DNA of 64,000 bases from Grifola frondosa (GCA_001683735.1 LUGG01000031.1:496001-560000), one strand, 5' to 3'; shown: positions 1 to 12,180, counted from the first letter of the stretch. Notes: generated by a model not told the origin, from the letters alone. Numbers and translations: made by a program.

Positions 1-1103
1 GAACACAGCTAGTTGATGTAATTGGAAAGTAACACTCCGACCAGAGAAGGAAAAATGATATCAATCTCCCTTGAATTAGTTATAGTTGCGTGAAAAAAGC
101 GTAGCGGGCAGTCTCGACCTCAAAAAGAATAATTAACTAAAATTAATTAATTAATTAATGCCATGAAGAGATTCCATATGTCAAAGCTCATCCAGTAAAA
201 AAATTTTATATTAACAAACAGGATGAAACCTTCTGAGAGATACTAATGGTTGCAACATTTATGAAACAAAATAGCCATATTAATCAGATAATTTCTTAAA
301 ATTAAAAGCTTTGAAGTTTTATGCAGTCATTTTTGAATGTACATCACTAGTATTCAGAAATATCCAAAATGAGCAGGTGACGTTGCCCAAATTTTTTACT
401 TGGTGATATATACACTCATTTTATTGGTTTGTTGTAGTCCCTGAAGCCTATGACATGATACTGGAATAGGGCCAAATTTTAATGCTATATGTTAGTGTGC
501 TGCAATATTGAAGAAAATTTCTAATGCTGCACATGCTCTCAAAAATGAACTTGAATAATATTAAAGTTATAGTCAAAATATATAGTGTTTTACAGCTATC
601 TGAATGTTCACAGATTATAATAATAACCTAGACAATGATTAGCAAGTAAATTATTGATATCTAGTCAAAATGATTGTTCTTCCATTTGCATGACCTTGGA
701 TGATCCAATCAGAAACACAGATCATTGACACTCCCCTGTCACTTTCTGGAACTAGCAGTTTCAAATGTTAACACATCCAAAAGTAAAAAGGTCATGCTCT
801 TATGAGAAAGATCATGGTTTTTTGTATATTTATTACTCATATCTCTTGTTCAAATTTGCCCAGAAAAATTATTTGATAATTGTAGATGCACAGCATTGTG
901 TTGGACAAGGCTTTGTTATATTATGATCCAAGTTTCAAGATTAAGGTTGGTGTAATCTTAATTTATGATATATAATATATACTTGCTCATTATATCAGTT
1001 CAGATCACAATGATAACTTATGGCATAGCTTTTATAATCAGACAAGAATATTCATTAATTTCCATAACAAATGTGCCACTTACATCACTATCAGCTCAAG
1101 ATG
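1..1103. other. AT-rich intergenic or decayed repeat DNA
   Basis: No reading frame of useful length and no recognisable protein remnant was seen on either strand. A short AT-rich stretch near 966-1000 resembles one near 38453-38490, so at least part is repeat-derived. Long runs of A and T and scarce CG dinucleotides match the rest of the transposon-rich compartment. Confidence 0.5.
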
Positions 1104-1892
1104 CAGGAGAACACCAGACTTCATCCCACCATTGATTGAGTTAAGGAGGGCAACATTTCATATTTGAAAACATCTGCCACCATCACATATTACATGAAAT
1201 TTCAAACTCCCAAACTTTAACCCCCCCAACTCTCTATGACAGCTGACATCAAACATTTGTAAATAATCAGAGCTTGGTGAATAAGCAACAAAATCTCTTC
1301 AGTTGCTCCATACTTCTATATAATGCTTTGTGGTTGAATGTTGATATATTCTGTCTTTATCTTTCTCACCATCATATATATATATTACTTAGTACAATGA
1401 GTTAATGTAAAATTCTCAAAATTATTTCCTTCTGTGTCACTCTTCTGACAGTTCAATAACTCCAGCAGTGGGCTTATAACCAGCTTATAAAGGACCAAGA
1501 TGTACAAGTAGTGCATGACTTACAGAGAAGAAAAATTAATGGATAGCATTTTGGGCATTTTGGTTTACTCCAAGTCAATCCATGATAGTGCAGAAGTCAG
1601 ATGTTGAATGATCAGAATATTACCACTGAATTTTTAAATCTCAACATTACAATGATGATTATTATATCTTCAAGTCAAGTGACCAGAATTGGGTATTTTT
1701 TGCACTTATTCACCAAGCTCCAGTTAGTTACAAATGTTTGATGCCAGCTGTCATAGAGAGTTGAGGGGGGTTAAAGTTTGAAAGTTTGAAATTTTGTGTG
1801 ACGTGTGGTGATGGCAGATGTTTTCAAATATGAGATATTGCTCCCCTTAACTTAAATGATGGTGGAACAAAGCCTGGAAGAACACATGCAAT
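1104..1892. repeat. Palindromic element with about 190-bp inverted arms
   Basis: The stretch at about 1104-1290 reappears in inverted orientation at about 1694-1892. Shared landmarks are the words CTCTCTATGACAGCTG, TCAAACATTTGTAA and TTTGAAAACATCTGCCA. The arms differ at scattered positions, many of them C/T or G/A. The roughly 400-bp centre has no coding potential that I can see. This is the layout of a non-autonomous DNA transposon with long terminal inverted repeats, or of two inserted repeat copies lying head to head. No convincing target-site duplication was found at the outer edges, so the class is open. Confidence 0.7.
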
Positions 1893-2965
1893 TTCAGTTC
1901 TTTATAGTCTGCTGACTGACAGCAATAGTGCTGTCACAGAATCATATCATTATGCATGCTCTGCTGCCATGAGTGGCTAAATAGTGCTGAACTTGATCAC
2001 TCTAAAGACATAAAGAAAGTATTTTCAAATTCAAAAGGTGGATGACTGTCTCAATCATCCAAATTGGACTTGTTGCTGTACATTAACTTGAGTCCAACTC
2101 CTTACTTGGTGTTAGCTATTCACTTGATATTAAATAGAAAGCTGCAGATGATCACAAAGAGAAGATTGAGACATTCAAGGCAATGCTCAATCTCACATCA
2201 GAAATATATCTCATAATGTAGTTATTATGAACACATTCAAAGAATATGCATGATGAGAAAGCCTGAACACTTTGACTTTGTCTAACACCTTTTACAATCA
2301 TTGGATCAAACTCACAGAGTTCAATGTCAAATTAGACTTTATTGGCAATTCTGAAAAATCAAGAAAATGTACCCAGTGTTTTATCAGAACTTCCTCCTGA
2401 ATTATGATATGGAATAAGTGATATTATTTACAAATGCTCACTTATATTTAAAAAAGGCCCATTAGAACCTGCAAAAGGTGCATGCCATGATGTTACACAA
2501 GTTTTGCCATAATTTTAGCTTGGAAGCATAGTTATGGACTGAACAAACCTGACATTTATGACTGCTCTGATCATAAGATTGCTTTCATTCATCCATCACA
2601 CACCTTTAAGCTTAAGAGCACAAGTATATCAACAGATTTTTTTTTTAAATGTATGATACAAATAGATTCTGTAGTATCTATCATCTGCACAAGCTAGAGA
2701 TGGGCTAAGCATGCACTTACTCTGCTTTGTGAGTTCTATTTCTTATGAGGTATTTAACTGATGTGCTAGCATGACTGAGAAATTCATGAAGACTGATGAT
2801 TTCACTAACAAGGTCAGCTTGGCTGGATAGATAGACTTAGTGCTAATGGAAAGCAGAATAAATAATATAGGCTACCTTACTCACTGAGCTGAGAAGTGTG
2901 TAAGGCAGCTTGTCAAGCACTTTCAACCATACCTCAGAGAGTCCTGCTATGTTTAGGCAGTGTCT
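1893..2965. other. AT-rich stretch without a supported gene
   Basis: Stops occur in all frames. Some short conceptual peptides between 2300 and 2950 on the plus strand look as if they derive from an old transposon protein, but I could not assign a family. No RNA gene or clear repeat boundary was seen. Confidence 0.4.
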
Positions 2966-3057
2966 TATTACTTGGTTTTAGAGGGCCATTGCTCCGCATG
3001 GCAGGTACGATTGATGAGGAAAATGATTAATTTTATTATTATTTGAGTCTTGTTTAT

Positions 3058-3510
3058 TTTAAAATATTATATAACCTTCTTTTACCCTTCTGACAATATG
3101 TATACCTTTGCAAAGTGCCAAACTTATTATTTAAACTATTTATTATTGATTTGTTTATTACACATTATAAACAAATAATTATAGAATTATAGTATACATC
3201 CTTTAATTCATAATTAGGAGAGAGGTTTAATTAATATATTAACTTTTTTACAAGCTAATTAAACATAAAATTTATTATTGTTTAATTATTATTCATTTGA
3301 AAATGTTTTAAATGACCTTCTCCTACCCTCCCAACAATATGCCCACCTTTGCAAAGTGCTACACTTATTATTTAAACTATTGATTATCAATTCATCTGTT
3401 ATACATTATAAATAAGTAATTGTAAAATTATAGTATGGATCATTGACATTTATAAATTGAAAACGTAGGTTCAACTAATACATTAGTATTTTTACAAGCT
3501 TGATATGATA
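3058..3510. repeat. Tandem duplication of about 210-240 bp in the Helitron 3' flank
   Basis: The stretch 3058-3268 is repeated, diverged, at about 3300-3510. Both contain CTTTGCAAAGTGC, TTATTATTTAAACTAT, ACATTATAAA and a TTTTTACAAGCT end. Related single copies lie near 17440-17600, 19630-19740 and, inverted, 24610-24720. Whether the duplication happened within the Helitron or by insertion of a second 3' end is not clear. Confidence 0.65.
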
Positions 3511-3542
3511 CAATATACAAATTTGAGTCATTCACATTGAAT

Positions 3543-4537
3543 TTACAACTTAGTATATATAGCTACACTACTCTTTCTCTTTTTAGCTCTACTAAGCTTT
3601 GCTGCATCCATGTCATCAATGTTCCCTTGAAATTTTGACCTTCTGCCTAATTCCACACCTCATTATACCAAGTCTTACCATCTGCCTCGATGATTCTGGA
3701 TGTAAAGTGGAAATCACCAAAGTATATAATTCCACACAATCTGTATGCCTCTGTGTCTTCATTCAGATTAATTATATGATTAAATTTAATATGTGTACCA
3801 TTAGTAATAAAGCATACAAAGTTTGGATTTTGTGGAAATTCAACTCGTTGAAACATGTTGCCTTTACATTTGTCACATTTTTGAGCAATGGGTCGGTTGA
3901 ATAATGGAGTAAGCCACTCTTTTATAGTCCTCTCTTTATGTGAGCCAAGCTTTGTAGGATATTCATTCCATATGACTTTTGAGCAATCCCATAAAATGGT
4001 ATTATCCTCTTCAGCTTCCAAGTCAATATGACAATGCTGACAGCAAAGAGTACGTTCAACACAGCCATCGTTCACTTCTAGCATACATTTTAATAGGAAA
4101 AAAGTTCACTGCCATGATGTCCTGTGAGTGGAAATGATTCTGCATCTATATTATGTAAGATTTGCCTAAGCAATCTCTGGCTTGTTCCATGGTTGATTTA
4201 CCCTCCCTTACTCGTTGAAATGCAGCTGTAAATGATCTCAAAAGTCCATTCTGATTAACCACTTCTGACATCCACCTTTCTGTAATTCACAGTATACTGA
4301 AAATAAGATAGAGAATAAAGTATCATATGCACAGCTATAGTTGTCAGCATCCCACTGAAAAGCGATGGGTGAAGCATAAGTTAATAAATCAGATTGTCTA
4401 TGTAATCTAGACTTTTTAACTTTACGTTCATCTGTGTCTTCCACAGTTTCAGACTTCACATCTCTTTTGCGCTTGCCACTTTTTAAACCACCTTGATCAA
4501 TGCTTATGGTGTTTTTAAGTGCTGGTACCTTTAGCAC
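3543..4537 (-). pseudogene. Helitron C-terminal ubiquitin-hydrolase-like domain
   Basis: Downstream of the helicase, on the same strand and inferred to belong to the same polyprotein, the minus strand reads FQWDADNYSCAYDTLFSIL (about 4310-4365). This resembles the catalytic Cys box of ubiquitin-specific proteases (Asn-x-x-Cys-x-x-x-x-Leu). Further on are two Cys pairs, CCQHC (about 4035) and CDKCKG (about 3870), that could form a zinc ribbon. Then come ICGIIYFGDFHFTSR-like residues (about 3715), where His precedes Phe-Thr-Ser as in the USP His box. A one-base shift near 3655 leads to a conserved tail ending AIYTKL and a stop at 3543-3545. The peptidase assignment is inference from motif order and spacing. 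The domain may cleave ubiquitin or process the polyprotein. It is interrupted by a gap and frameshifts between about 4085 and 4240. Confidence 0.55.
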
Positions 4538-7113
4538 TTACAAAAAGACTAATATCCTTTTGACCAGAGGTAAAGATATTTTCTCCTCAGGTTGCTCTTG
4601 ATTTTTAGTCTTTTTGTCTGCCTTCTGACGTGTAACAATGTTCCAGGGCAACTCTGATTCAGGTTCCTCATTTTCAAATGGCTCAGATTTGGTCCATTTT
4701 AATGCTCCATGCATTGATTTAGGTACAAAGAGGGAACCTTTCCAGGCTCTGAACGAGTGGATAAGTGCATTTCTTGTGGAGCCTGTAACTTTAGCTGGAA
4801 GTTTCTTCAAGTATCGGAGTTTTGTGATCTCATCCAATAATTCAAGCTCACGAAATTCTTGTCTAAGACTACCAGTGATACCACCTGTCATTTTAGTTCA
4901 TCAAAAGGTTGAACAATAATTGTTCCCTCATATGTTGATCCACGAGATAAACAAGTGTAAATAGACTGATGAGATCTGCAATTCTGTAAGTCACAAACAT
5001 TATTGAGACGAGTACGACCCTGAGAGCCAAAGTCAGTCATGGCAAAGTTTGGAATTACAGCCACCTGGTCCCGAGATATTGCAAGCTCCTTTCCATTGGG
5101 CATCTTGCATCGTATCTTTTTAGTGCTGTGACTTATTGGAATGACATTTTCAGGCAAGCCTTCCAGTTGAATCGATGTTGGTGCAGCAGTTAATTTTATA
5201 AATAGAGTGTCTAACCCTAGTTTATCATTTGGCAATGGACGTGACTTCCATCCAACCACTATACCTTCAGCACCATTTGTGACTGAACATTCTGTTGCCT
5301 CATTGTCTTTATCATTACTGGAAGACCCAGACATAATGTTAATTTTCCAGCATGATTATCTGTACTATTATGAGACAGATTCCATAGACACTCCTGGAGA
5401 ATAGGATCAATGACATTGGATGATCGTTTAGGGTCTACCTTCTTTTTTCTAGATTTTTTATCCTTCTCATCATTATCTGTTCCCCATTTATCTAGGGAAT
5501 AGAATGTAGTCAATGGTTGTGATGTCTCTCGAGCAAATCTAGCACATCCCATCTCATTGATTTTATCCCTGTGTGCATTCCATGCAGTGATAACTGACAC
5601 ATTTCTAAATTTGCGTTGATTCAACTTGGGTTTACCAGGTCCACGACCAGCTACTCGGGAACTGATATGCTTTATATCTGCCTTTGTGCAAGACTTATAT
5701 CGAAGATTGTCCAATGCTGTTCGAATTTAGCATCATCTGAATTTTGTGCCCGCTGTCTCATATTTTCTCTCAATATAACAACAGTTGTTACCTGATGCCA
5801 GAGTGCTTTACCAATAGAGGCTTCCTGTTGAGTATAGCTACTAGTCGTATGTATCACACGTCCCACTTTGTGAGAGAAAAGAGTGTTGCTATTCACTGGA
5901 GGTGGAAGCTGTGCAAAGTCACCTGCAAATATCATATTGATTCCACCAAACGGTTGACCTTCATTTTTGAGTGCTTTGCACATTTTCTCACAAATAGTAT
6001 ATAAGCTATTACAATCAACCATCGATACCTCATCCAAGAATATATATTCAACATTTTGTAGTCTCTCTCTGACTGCAAGTAAAGTTGCTATAGATTCTGA
6101 TCCATGTTGACGTAATCCTAATATGGAATGATAAGTTGATCCACCAATTATGCAGCAGCAGAGCCTGTCGGTGCAAGACATATAAATCTATATCCCTCCT
6201 TACGCTCACCAAAGAAATGTATCAAGGCTTTGATCACCTGAGATTTCCTGTTCCAGCCATACCGCCTAGATACATTTTCAATTGTTCGCCACTTTGCTGA
6301 GATGCATGGTTGGCCACAATTCTAAATGCACGTTCCTGAGCTTCATTCAGGCTGAACTTCTTGACTGTATTATCAATAAGAGCTTGGGCATGTTTGTCCT
6401 TAGCTTTGAAAGATTTGTCCAGATAAGATTGATCAATAACTTCAACGGTGTTAACAAACTTATTTTCTGGAAGGCCTGTTTTTGGATTGACAGGATTCTT
6501 CTGGCTTGCTTGAGCTTCTCGGCATTGAGAATTTCTTGTCGTTTGTTTGCCAGCAAGGTCTTCCATTCAGTAGCTGATTTTCCATCTCCATTTTGAAATT
6601 GATCTGTACTAGATTAGACTCTGAGTCAGAACCATCAATCATTGGATCCATCCATCCAGCACCTAACATTATGCGTTCAGCTTGTAGCATGTGACTTTGT
6701 CGAGTGAGCTCTGATTGACTGATATTAGTCCAAAGGTTATCATTCAGAGTGTCCATTAACTCCCGTACATCAATGTCATTACTTTCATTTAAATATTGAG
6801 TGTCAAAGTCATCAAGTAACTGATCATCTGCTTCAAAGGGAAGATCATTGTTTCCATTATTACATTTACGCATGGCACAAAAATCATCTCTTGCATCATT
6901 GCATTCATATCGTATATGAAAGAATTTCATGATTTCTAACTGACGATCATCAAATGTATGCTCTGTGAAAATATCATTCCATTGCAAATCTTTGTCAGGT
7001 TTTAGGTCATGACCAGTGCGCCATGGCTTAAATAAAGCTAACATTGTCATACAATAATCTTCACGGTTGCCAGTGTCCCGTCGGGGTAATGATCCTCCTA
7101 CAAAGTTAGGCAC
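4538..7113 (-). pseudogene. Helitron PIF1-like helicase region
   Basis: This is a 5'-3' DNA helicase of the PIF1 family fused C-terminally to Rep in Helitrons. An acidic linker (6460-7113) leads to NEAQERAFRIVANHA and then the Walker A loop GGMAGTG at about 6245-6265. The reading frame is lost inside that loop, and the expected Lys-Ser follows one frame over, so a single base appears to be missing. After a second shift near 6150 the Walker B region reads IFLDEVSMVD (about 6030), followed by GINMIFAGDFAQLPPP (about 5910). The C-terminal helicase part includes CLGLPVMIK, then TNGAEGIVVGW near 5270, and YTCLSRGSTYEG near 4930. The tail at 4538-4891 reads FRELELLDEITKLRYL and on to SELPWNIV. Length and motif order match Helitron helicases; the frame breaks make it a relic. 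Confidence 0.82.
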
Positions 7114-7565
7114 AAAACTGTCTTCCTCTGGTAATAAAGAAACATGATGTGTCTGATATTGAGGATGATCACGAGTAAATGGTGCATACTTGGATTCATT
7201 TTTATTATGTGATTCAGCATTTGAGATATGTATAGCTTCTTTTGCACTTTTAGAAGTAAGTAGGAGTTCATCCTCACTCTCATCATATAATTAGCTATTG
7301 TATCCACATCATTATATCCATCGCCATGGATTGAGAATAATTGATATCAAATGTAGGTTAATATCATAATTATCTTCAAAGTCTCGCATCCATCTTCAGC
7401 TATGTTAATATCACCATTGACAATTTTATTCTTGGATATTCTCTGTTTATTGGCCCGTCTGATCCAATCATATAATGATATGTGATCATATTTCAAGGGT
7501 CGATAAATATAGTCTGATACCGCTGATAGTGCACCACCTTGCCTTTAACATTACCTAGTACAACT

Positions 7566-9448
7566 TTATCTGGTGTTTGATCCGATGAACTGTTCCCAAG
7601 CGAGTGACCTGATTAATATAACTTCTCCAAAAGCATATCGGAATTTATGACTTGTATAATGATCCTTATGTTTCAATAAGTATAACGAGGCCATAGGTCC
7701 ACCTATTTCAGAACTAGCTGTCAAACTGTTAACAATTTTGGTAATAAGTGACCTAGCCTTTTCCTTACTGCTCTGATCGCCTGTCACAATGTCTGCATAT
7801 CGATCAAATACTTTTTGGACAGCCTGAAACATGATGTGTGTCTTCAATGGGGTTTTGGTGATATAATCAGCAACATAAGCAATTACTGATTTGATGGCTG
7901 TGCCTGAAAGTAAGCTTGTGACATGTATTACATCTTAAGAGATATGTCACGTTGGGGTCACAGTATTAATCCATGCCTCCCCCTTTTTCATATTAAGAGC
8001 ACCTGTAGCAGGATCAACCGTAGTCTCCAAATATGTTTCCCTTGGAAATCTAGCTTTACAGTTACCCAGCTTATTGATACAACCTCTAGAATTGCCATCT
8101 TTATCACCATCCCGATATTTTCGACATGAGTGACGGTTAGATAAATACATTAGCTCATCCACAATATTAGTGAATCATGTTTCCACCAGCTATTGTATTT
8201 CTCACAGTCATTACAATTTTGACAATCTTTATTAGAACATTTTGGAGGTGGAGCATCAGGTAAAGACTCAGTAGGAGGATGTCGCTCAGGATTGGCTGCA
8301 TTGGTCTCTTCAATTGTTGTCCTCACATCTTCCATTGTGCCATTCATAAATTCACCAATTTGTACACTCTCTAAATATTCCACCATATTTTCTGAAATCA
8401 GAGTTTGGATCCATAATGCGATCACGAATCTCTTGTGGAGTTAATCCACCATGAATCCATATTAACATGTGCATGTGTAAAGTGAGCCGACCCTGTTGTT
8501 CCACAGTGCCATAGTATCCAGCAGTATCACCATAAATACCTCGACGGTCCAATCCTACTCCAGTGTGTGTCAGAAATAATTCTACCATCATTTTAAAAAT
8601 CTAGCCCCTGCTACTGGATTATTGGCTATAAGTCTGAATCGCTCATCCTTACTTCTGAATTGTGGTTTAAATACCTCATCCTTGTCTGCAAAGTACAATG
8701 CAATTGGATGATTGATATCAGCAGGTGAGAACGTTATGAACCATGAAGGTGCTCCTAAATATGAAGTAATGCCCAGATTTCATTACACATGTACTTTTTA
8801 CTTGTCATAGAACCTTTGACACGATATGCCACATGATCCAGATCATTGATGATTTTAAAACATGCCTTCTCCTCTTCTGTCTCAGGTTTCACTGGTCCTT
8901 CTGATAGACGCTTCACTAGATCTGTCAAAGTATCATTATTTAAATGTAAAAGACGATCAGCAATATCTGTAAATTTGCTTCGCTCAGCTAAAAGATATCC
9001 TGCAGTGGTGGAATTTTTGATCTGTTCATGTTGAAGGCAACCAATGGAAAAATGGCTCTAGTTGAAAACGCTTGTCATGATACATTAGCAATTGTTGTTT
9101 GCGTCTCTCTTCAGAAACTCTCTTATAACCTGCATTATTCTCCAAGCCTCCCAAACCGTAGGGAAAGAGCCAAGGAAACATTTGTGGATATAGTTGAGGA
9201 TTATGGTAAAGACTTTCTGGTACCTTTTCTTGGCCAATTCCCAAAACCTTTCCTTGTTTAAAATGTTCAACTGCTCTTGCCCGAACTTCAGAAGGTCGCA
9301 TTTTCATTAAATTAATCATGCTTTCTCCAGTTAGCCCATGAACAACAAAGGGACACTCGTCATCAGCACCTTCCTCTGCATCATTATCATTCACTGCAGT
9401 GGCTTCAGGATCTTTGGTAGAATCGTATGACTGAGTATAATCAACCAT
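7566..9448 (-). pseudogene. Helitron Rep (HUH endonuclease) region
   Basis: This is the replication-initiator part that nicks and rejoins single-stranded DNA. A conserved entry segment lies at 9026-9448 (YHNPQLYPQMFPWLFPYGLGG). At 8352-8591 the text GRLTLHMHMLIWIHGG contains the His-x-His pair (CAC-ATG-CAC at 8469-8477) that binds the metal. At about 7855-7880 the minus strand reads AYVADYITK, placing two tyrosines four residues apart (codons 7875-7877 and 7863-7865) as in two-tyrosine Helitron Reps. A Cys/His-rich stretch (NRHSCRKYRDGD, CINKLGNCKARFPRE) lies between them. All catalytic residues are still legible. The parts lie in different frames with stops between them, so the protein is not made from this copy as it stands. 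Confidence 0.8.
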
Positions 9449-9482
9449 TACAGGTGGAACATCTTCAGGATAGGATGAGAGA

Positions 9483-10876
9483 TTAGCATAGAAATGTTAA
9501 CATCGGCATAATCAACATGATTGAGTTTGAGCCATTCCAAAGCTTCAGCAACTTTATTACTCTAACTAACATAGGAATACGTTTATAATCCTGTGATGTT
9601 GGCATGTTAGGACCCAAAAATAAAAATGCTAAAACTTCATCTAATTCTTCTCGTGTTGGAGGTAACACCGAATAAATTTTAGGCATGGGGATTGAATGAC
9701 TCAAAACATTGGCCTTCATTTTAGACATACCAGAAACCTGAACCTTGACAATGCAATGATTATGTTTACCCGAGCAATAAGCATTTTCTCAGTCCATGTT
9801 AAATTTTGAAGCTGAGGTGGTACTTCTCCAATCCATAAACCATTTGCCAAAGCATCCGGTGGACAAATTCCTTTTTCCATATAACTGTTACATTCAAAAC
9901 ATATGTCTTTACAGTTTGGCAAAAGTACTGGACCAGCTATTTCTTTGACAGGGTCATCCTCTGAATGGCGTTCCAATCTTGTCATGGGTTGATCAGGTGT
10001 TAGAATAGCCATGTTAATTTACAATCAGCCAGTTTTTTCATTTTTGAAGAGAGCTTAATCTTCCACAAATAGCACAGCCAGACTCAGCAAACTTATCAGG
10101 ATTAATGTCTTGAACAAATCCTTCAATTGTAGAGTGTAGTAAACTAGACTCGGGAGTTTCAGGTGGAAACCTGAATTGAGTTTGATTATCTAAATATGTT
10201 GCAAATGTGTTCTATGATGATGTAGTCGCTCAAGATTGCTTTTAACAGACTTGATCTTTCTAAATACCGATACAAACTCTGGACATGTATCACATACATG
10301 CTGTAGTAAAACTTCTTGCCTTATTGCATTTTTCTGAGGTGTTCTGGAAGGAACAGATAAACCGTGAGACTGACATAAGATTTTAATGAATAACCTGGTA
10401 AACGTGTGGCCAGTACTGCCAAAGAAATATCTGTCATCACAGTATCTGCCTCTTTATTCATTTCAGATAACACAGATTTAGGACCATAAGTTATGAACTT
10501 ATACGAGCATTATCAGTTAACAATGCTGTATCTTTTACATAACATTGAATTTCGTCTGAAGACCAAGTGCGAGATTTCTTTGCTGATGCAGCACGCCTAC
10601 TTGTTGCATGTTAGAAAATGATTCAATATATACTTTAATAGGTTTGTGTGAGTAGTGAACTGTATACACCAATCTATCAAGTAAACATATGAATCCATGT
10701 TTTTGTTTATGTAAAACAACAAAATCATGTCGCCGATAAACATGACGATAAAAGGAAATTTTGACTTCTAGAATTAAATCTGACACTGACATATAATAAG
10801 AAGCTATTGAATGTATTAAATGTGAATGTAATAATATAGATGTAGGCTGTATTACTACAAAGATACATTCTTGCAT
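9483..10876 (-). pseudogene. Helitron N-terminal region (SAP-like and DUF6570-like)
   Basis: The first part of the Helitron protein is split over several frames. Near 10500-10610 the minus strand reads SRRAASAKKSRTW followed by a segment ending LLTDNARI. Next come GLSVPSRTPQK (about 10340) and FRFPPETPESSLLHS (about 10140-10180). A Cys-containing segment, ESGCAICGRLS, precedes 9716-10012, which reads IGEVPPQLQNLTWTEKMLIAR, the pattern of the DUF6570-like region in Agaricomycete Helitrons. MKANVLSHSIPMPKIYSVLPP continues it at about 9700. The role of this region is not established; DNA binding is plausible for the SAP-like part. The extension up to the ATG at 10876 is open but unrecognised. 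Frame changes occur near 10605, 10500, 10200, 10020 and 9720. Confidence 0.7.
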
Positions 10877-11022
10877 GATAGATTTATCATATGATTATTA
10901 CAATTGGCTATGTCTATCACATGACATAGACAATATTGAGTGATAACCTCATCCCTAGTGAAATACACTATTATCTCTGTTCTATATAGAACGTCTTGGT
11001 TGCATCCATAATAATGGTGGTT

Positions 11023-11291
11023 TTTACTTTGCCTATATCAGGCATGGTCGCATACTTGAGAGTAGCCATCTCTACTCTACCCACAGGGGCACGGTCGCAT
11101 ACTTGAGAGTAGCCGCCTCTACTCTGCCTATATCAGACATGGTCAAATACTTGAGAGTAGCCGTCTCTACTCTGCCTATATCAGGCATGGTCATATTTTG
11201 AGAGTAGCCATCTCTACTCTACCCACAAGGGGCACGGTTGCATACTTGAGAGTAGCCGTCTCTACTCTACCCACAAGGGGCACGGTTATAT
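11023..11291. repeat. Minisatellite of 47-48 bp hairpin units
   Basis: About five head-to-tail units start at 11051, 11098, about 11146, 11193 and 11241, with a partial unit before them. Each contains ACTTGAGAGTAGCC or a close variant, then TCTCTACTCT. AGAGTAG and CTACTCT can therefore pair as a 7-bp stem around a 6-nt loop. Two alternative unit tails alternate: TGCCTATATCAGRCATGGTC and ACCCACARGGGGCACGGT. The array lies just outside the 5' end of the Helitron reading frame. It could be a subterminal part of that element or an independent satellite. Confidence 0.85.
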
Positions 11292-12180
11292 TTTTCATAG
11301 TGGCCGCCTCCACATAATTTTTAAGCGATATCAATCACCTGGTGTCTGTGAAAGATGTGTCATATTTAATGTCAATATTGCAAGACCATATGACTACACC
11401 AAAGCACAGAGTGGCAGGCCATAGATAGAACCAATGAATACGCATGTTGAGTTAATGATGTTGGAAGAGCAACTGTCAAAAGAAAGTGTAAAGGAAAGAC
11501 GACACCAAACTGGTCAATGGATCAAAAACTTATTTAAGCACCGCAACTCCAGATAACTCCGTCTTAATTCAATTGAAGAAATGTTAAAGAAAACCATATT
11601 TAATCTACATCTGCTATGGTAGGTAATCTAATAAAGTTATAGTACAGGATGTGAAATGCATCATGCATATCTAAACCTGAATAAGACATAGCAATAAAGC
11701 CAGAGGGGATGTTAACTGAATCAGAAATTTTGAATAAAGAATCACCAGGAGATGAAATGACCATGGCATCTCCTTCATCCTCAACATCAACATGACCTCT
11801 ATAAGATGTACCAGAGGTGTCTGAGCTTGCAAGAGGGTGTGTGACAGACATTCTATGATTTTAATTAGTTCAGGAAACATGATAGGAGTATTGAAGATAG
11901 CACTGACATGATCACAATATCAGATATGTCTCACAGTGTTTTGACAAGGCCAAAGATGACTATTGGAAATCTGAAACATGAGATGAAGTCAAAAGGGGGA
12001 ATAACTACAGTCTACAAGCTTACCAGTCAAGTAAATGGACAAGAAGAACAATAGACAGAGATTTTGAGCAATTGTGAGGGTCTATAGGGGTCAAGAACAC
12101 CTAATTACAGGCTACAGAGATAGTAGATACATACCTTGGGCCCTATAGTCACTGAGTTCCAAGATAGAAATCAAGGATTG
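11292..12180. other. Stretch with one weak minus-strand reading frame
   Basis: A minus-strand frame at 11600-11851 would encode 83 residues starting MSVTHPLASSDTSG and rich in Ser, Asp and Glu. It has no family resemblance I can name. It could be part of the Helitron leader, a captured gene fragment or chance. A further frame at 11671-11880 is its shadow. Nothing else was recognised here. Confidence 0.3.

Larger units (their letters stand above)
2966..10876 (-). mobile_element. Helitron, autonomous type, decayed
   Basis: A rolling-circle DNA transposon lies on the minus strand. Reading right to left it encodes a SAP-like/DUF6570-like N-terminal region, a Helitron-type HUH Rep with two tyrosines, a PIF1-like superfamily 1 helicase, and a C-terminal ubiquitin-hydrolase-like domain. 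Coding similarity ends with a stop at 3543-3545. The AT-rich 3' flank (about 2966-3542) has partial copies elsewhere in the window (24.6-24.8, 17.44-17.6 and 19.6-19.7 kb), as expected for Helitron 3' ends. A small hairpin (GCCAT ... ATGGC) near 2984-3005 could be the 3' terminal hairpin. I could not fix a CTRR end or an A|T insertion site. Frameshifts about every 200-400 bases show that this copy cannot make one intact protein. The two outer limits are approximate. Confidence 0.85.

Noticed and set aside
11023..11291. Regular repeats resembling a CRISPR array
   Set aside because: Units are joined head to tail without unique spacers, no cas-like genes are nearby, and the window is eukaryotic.
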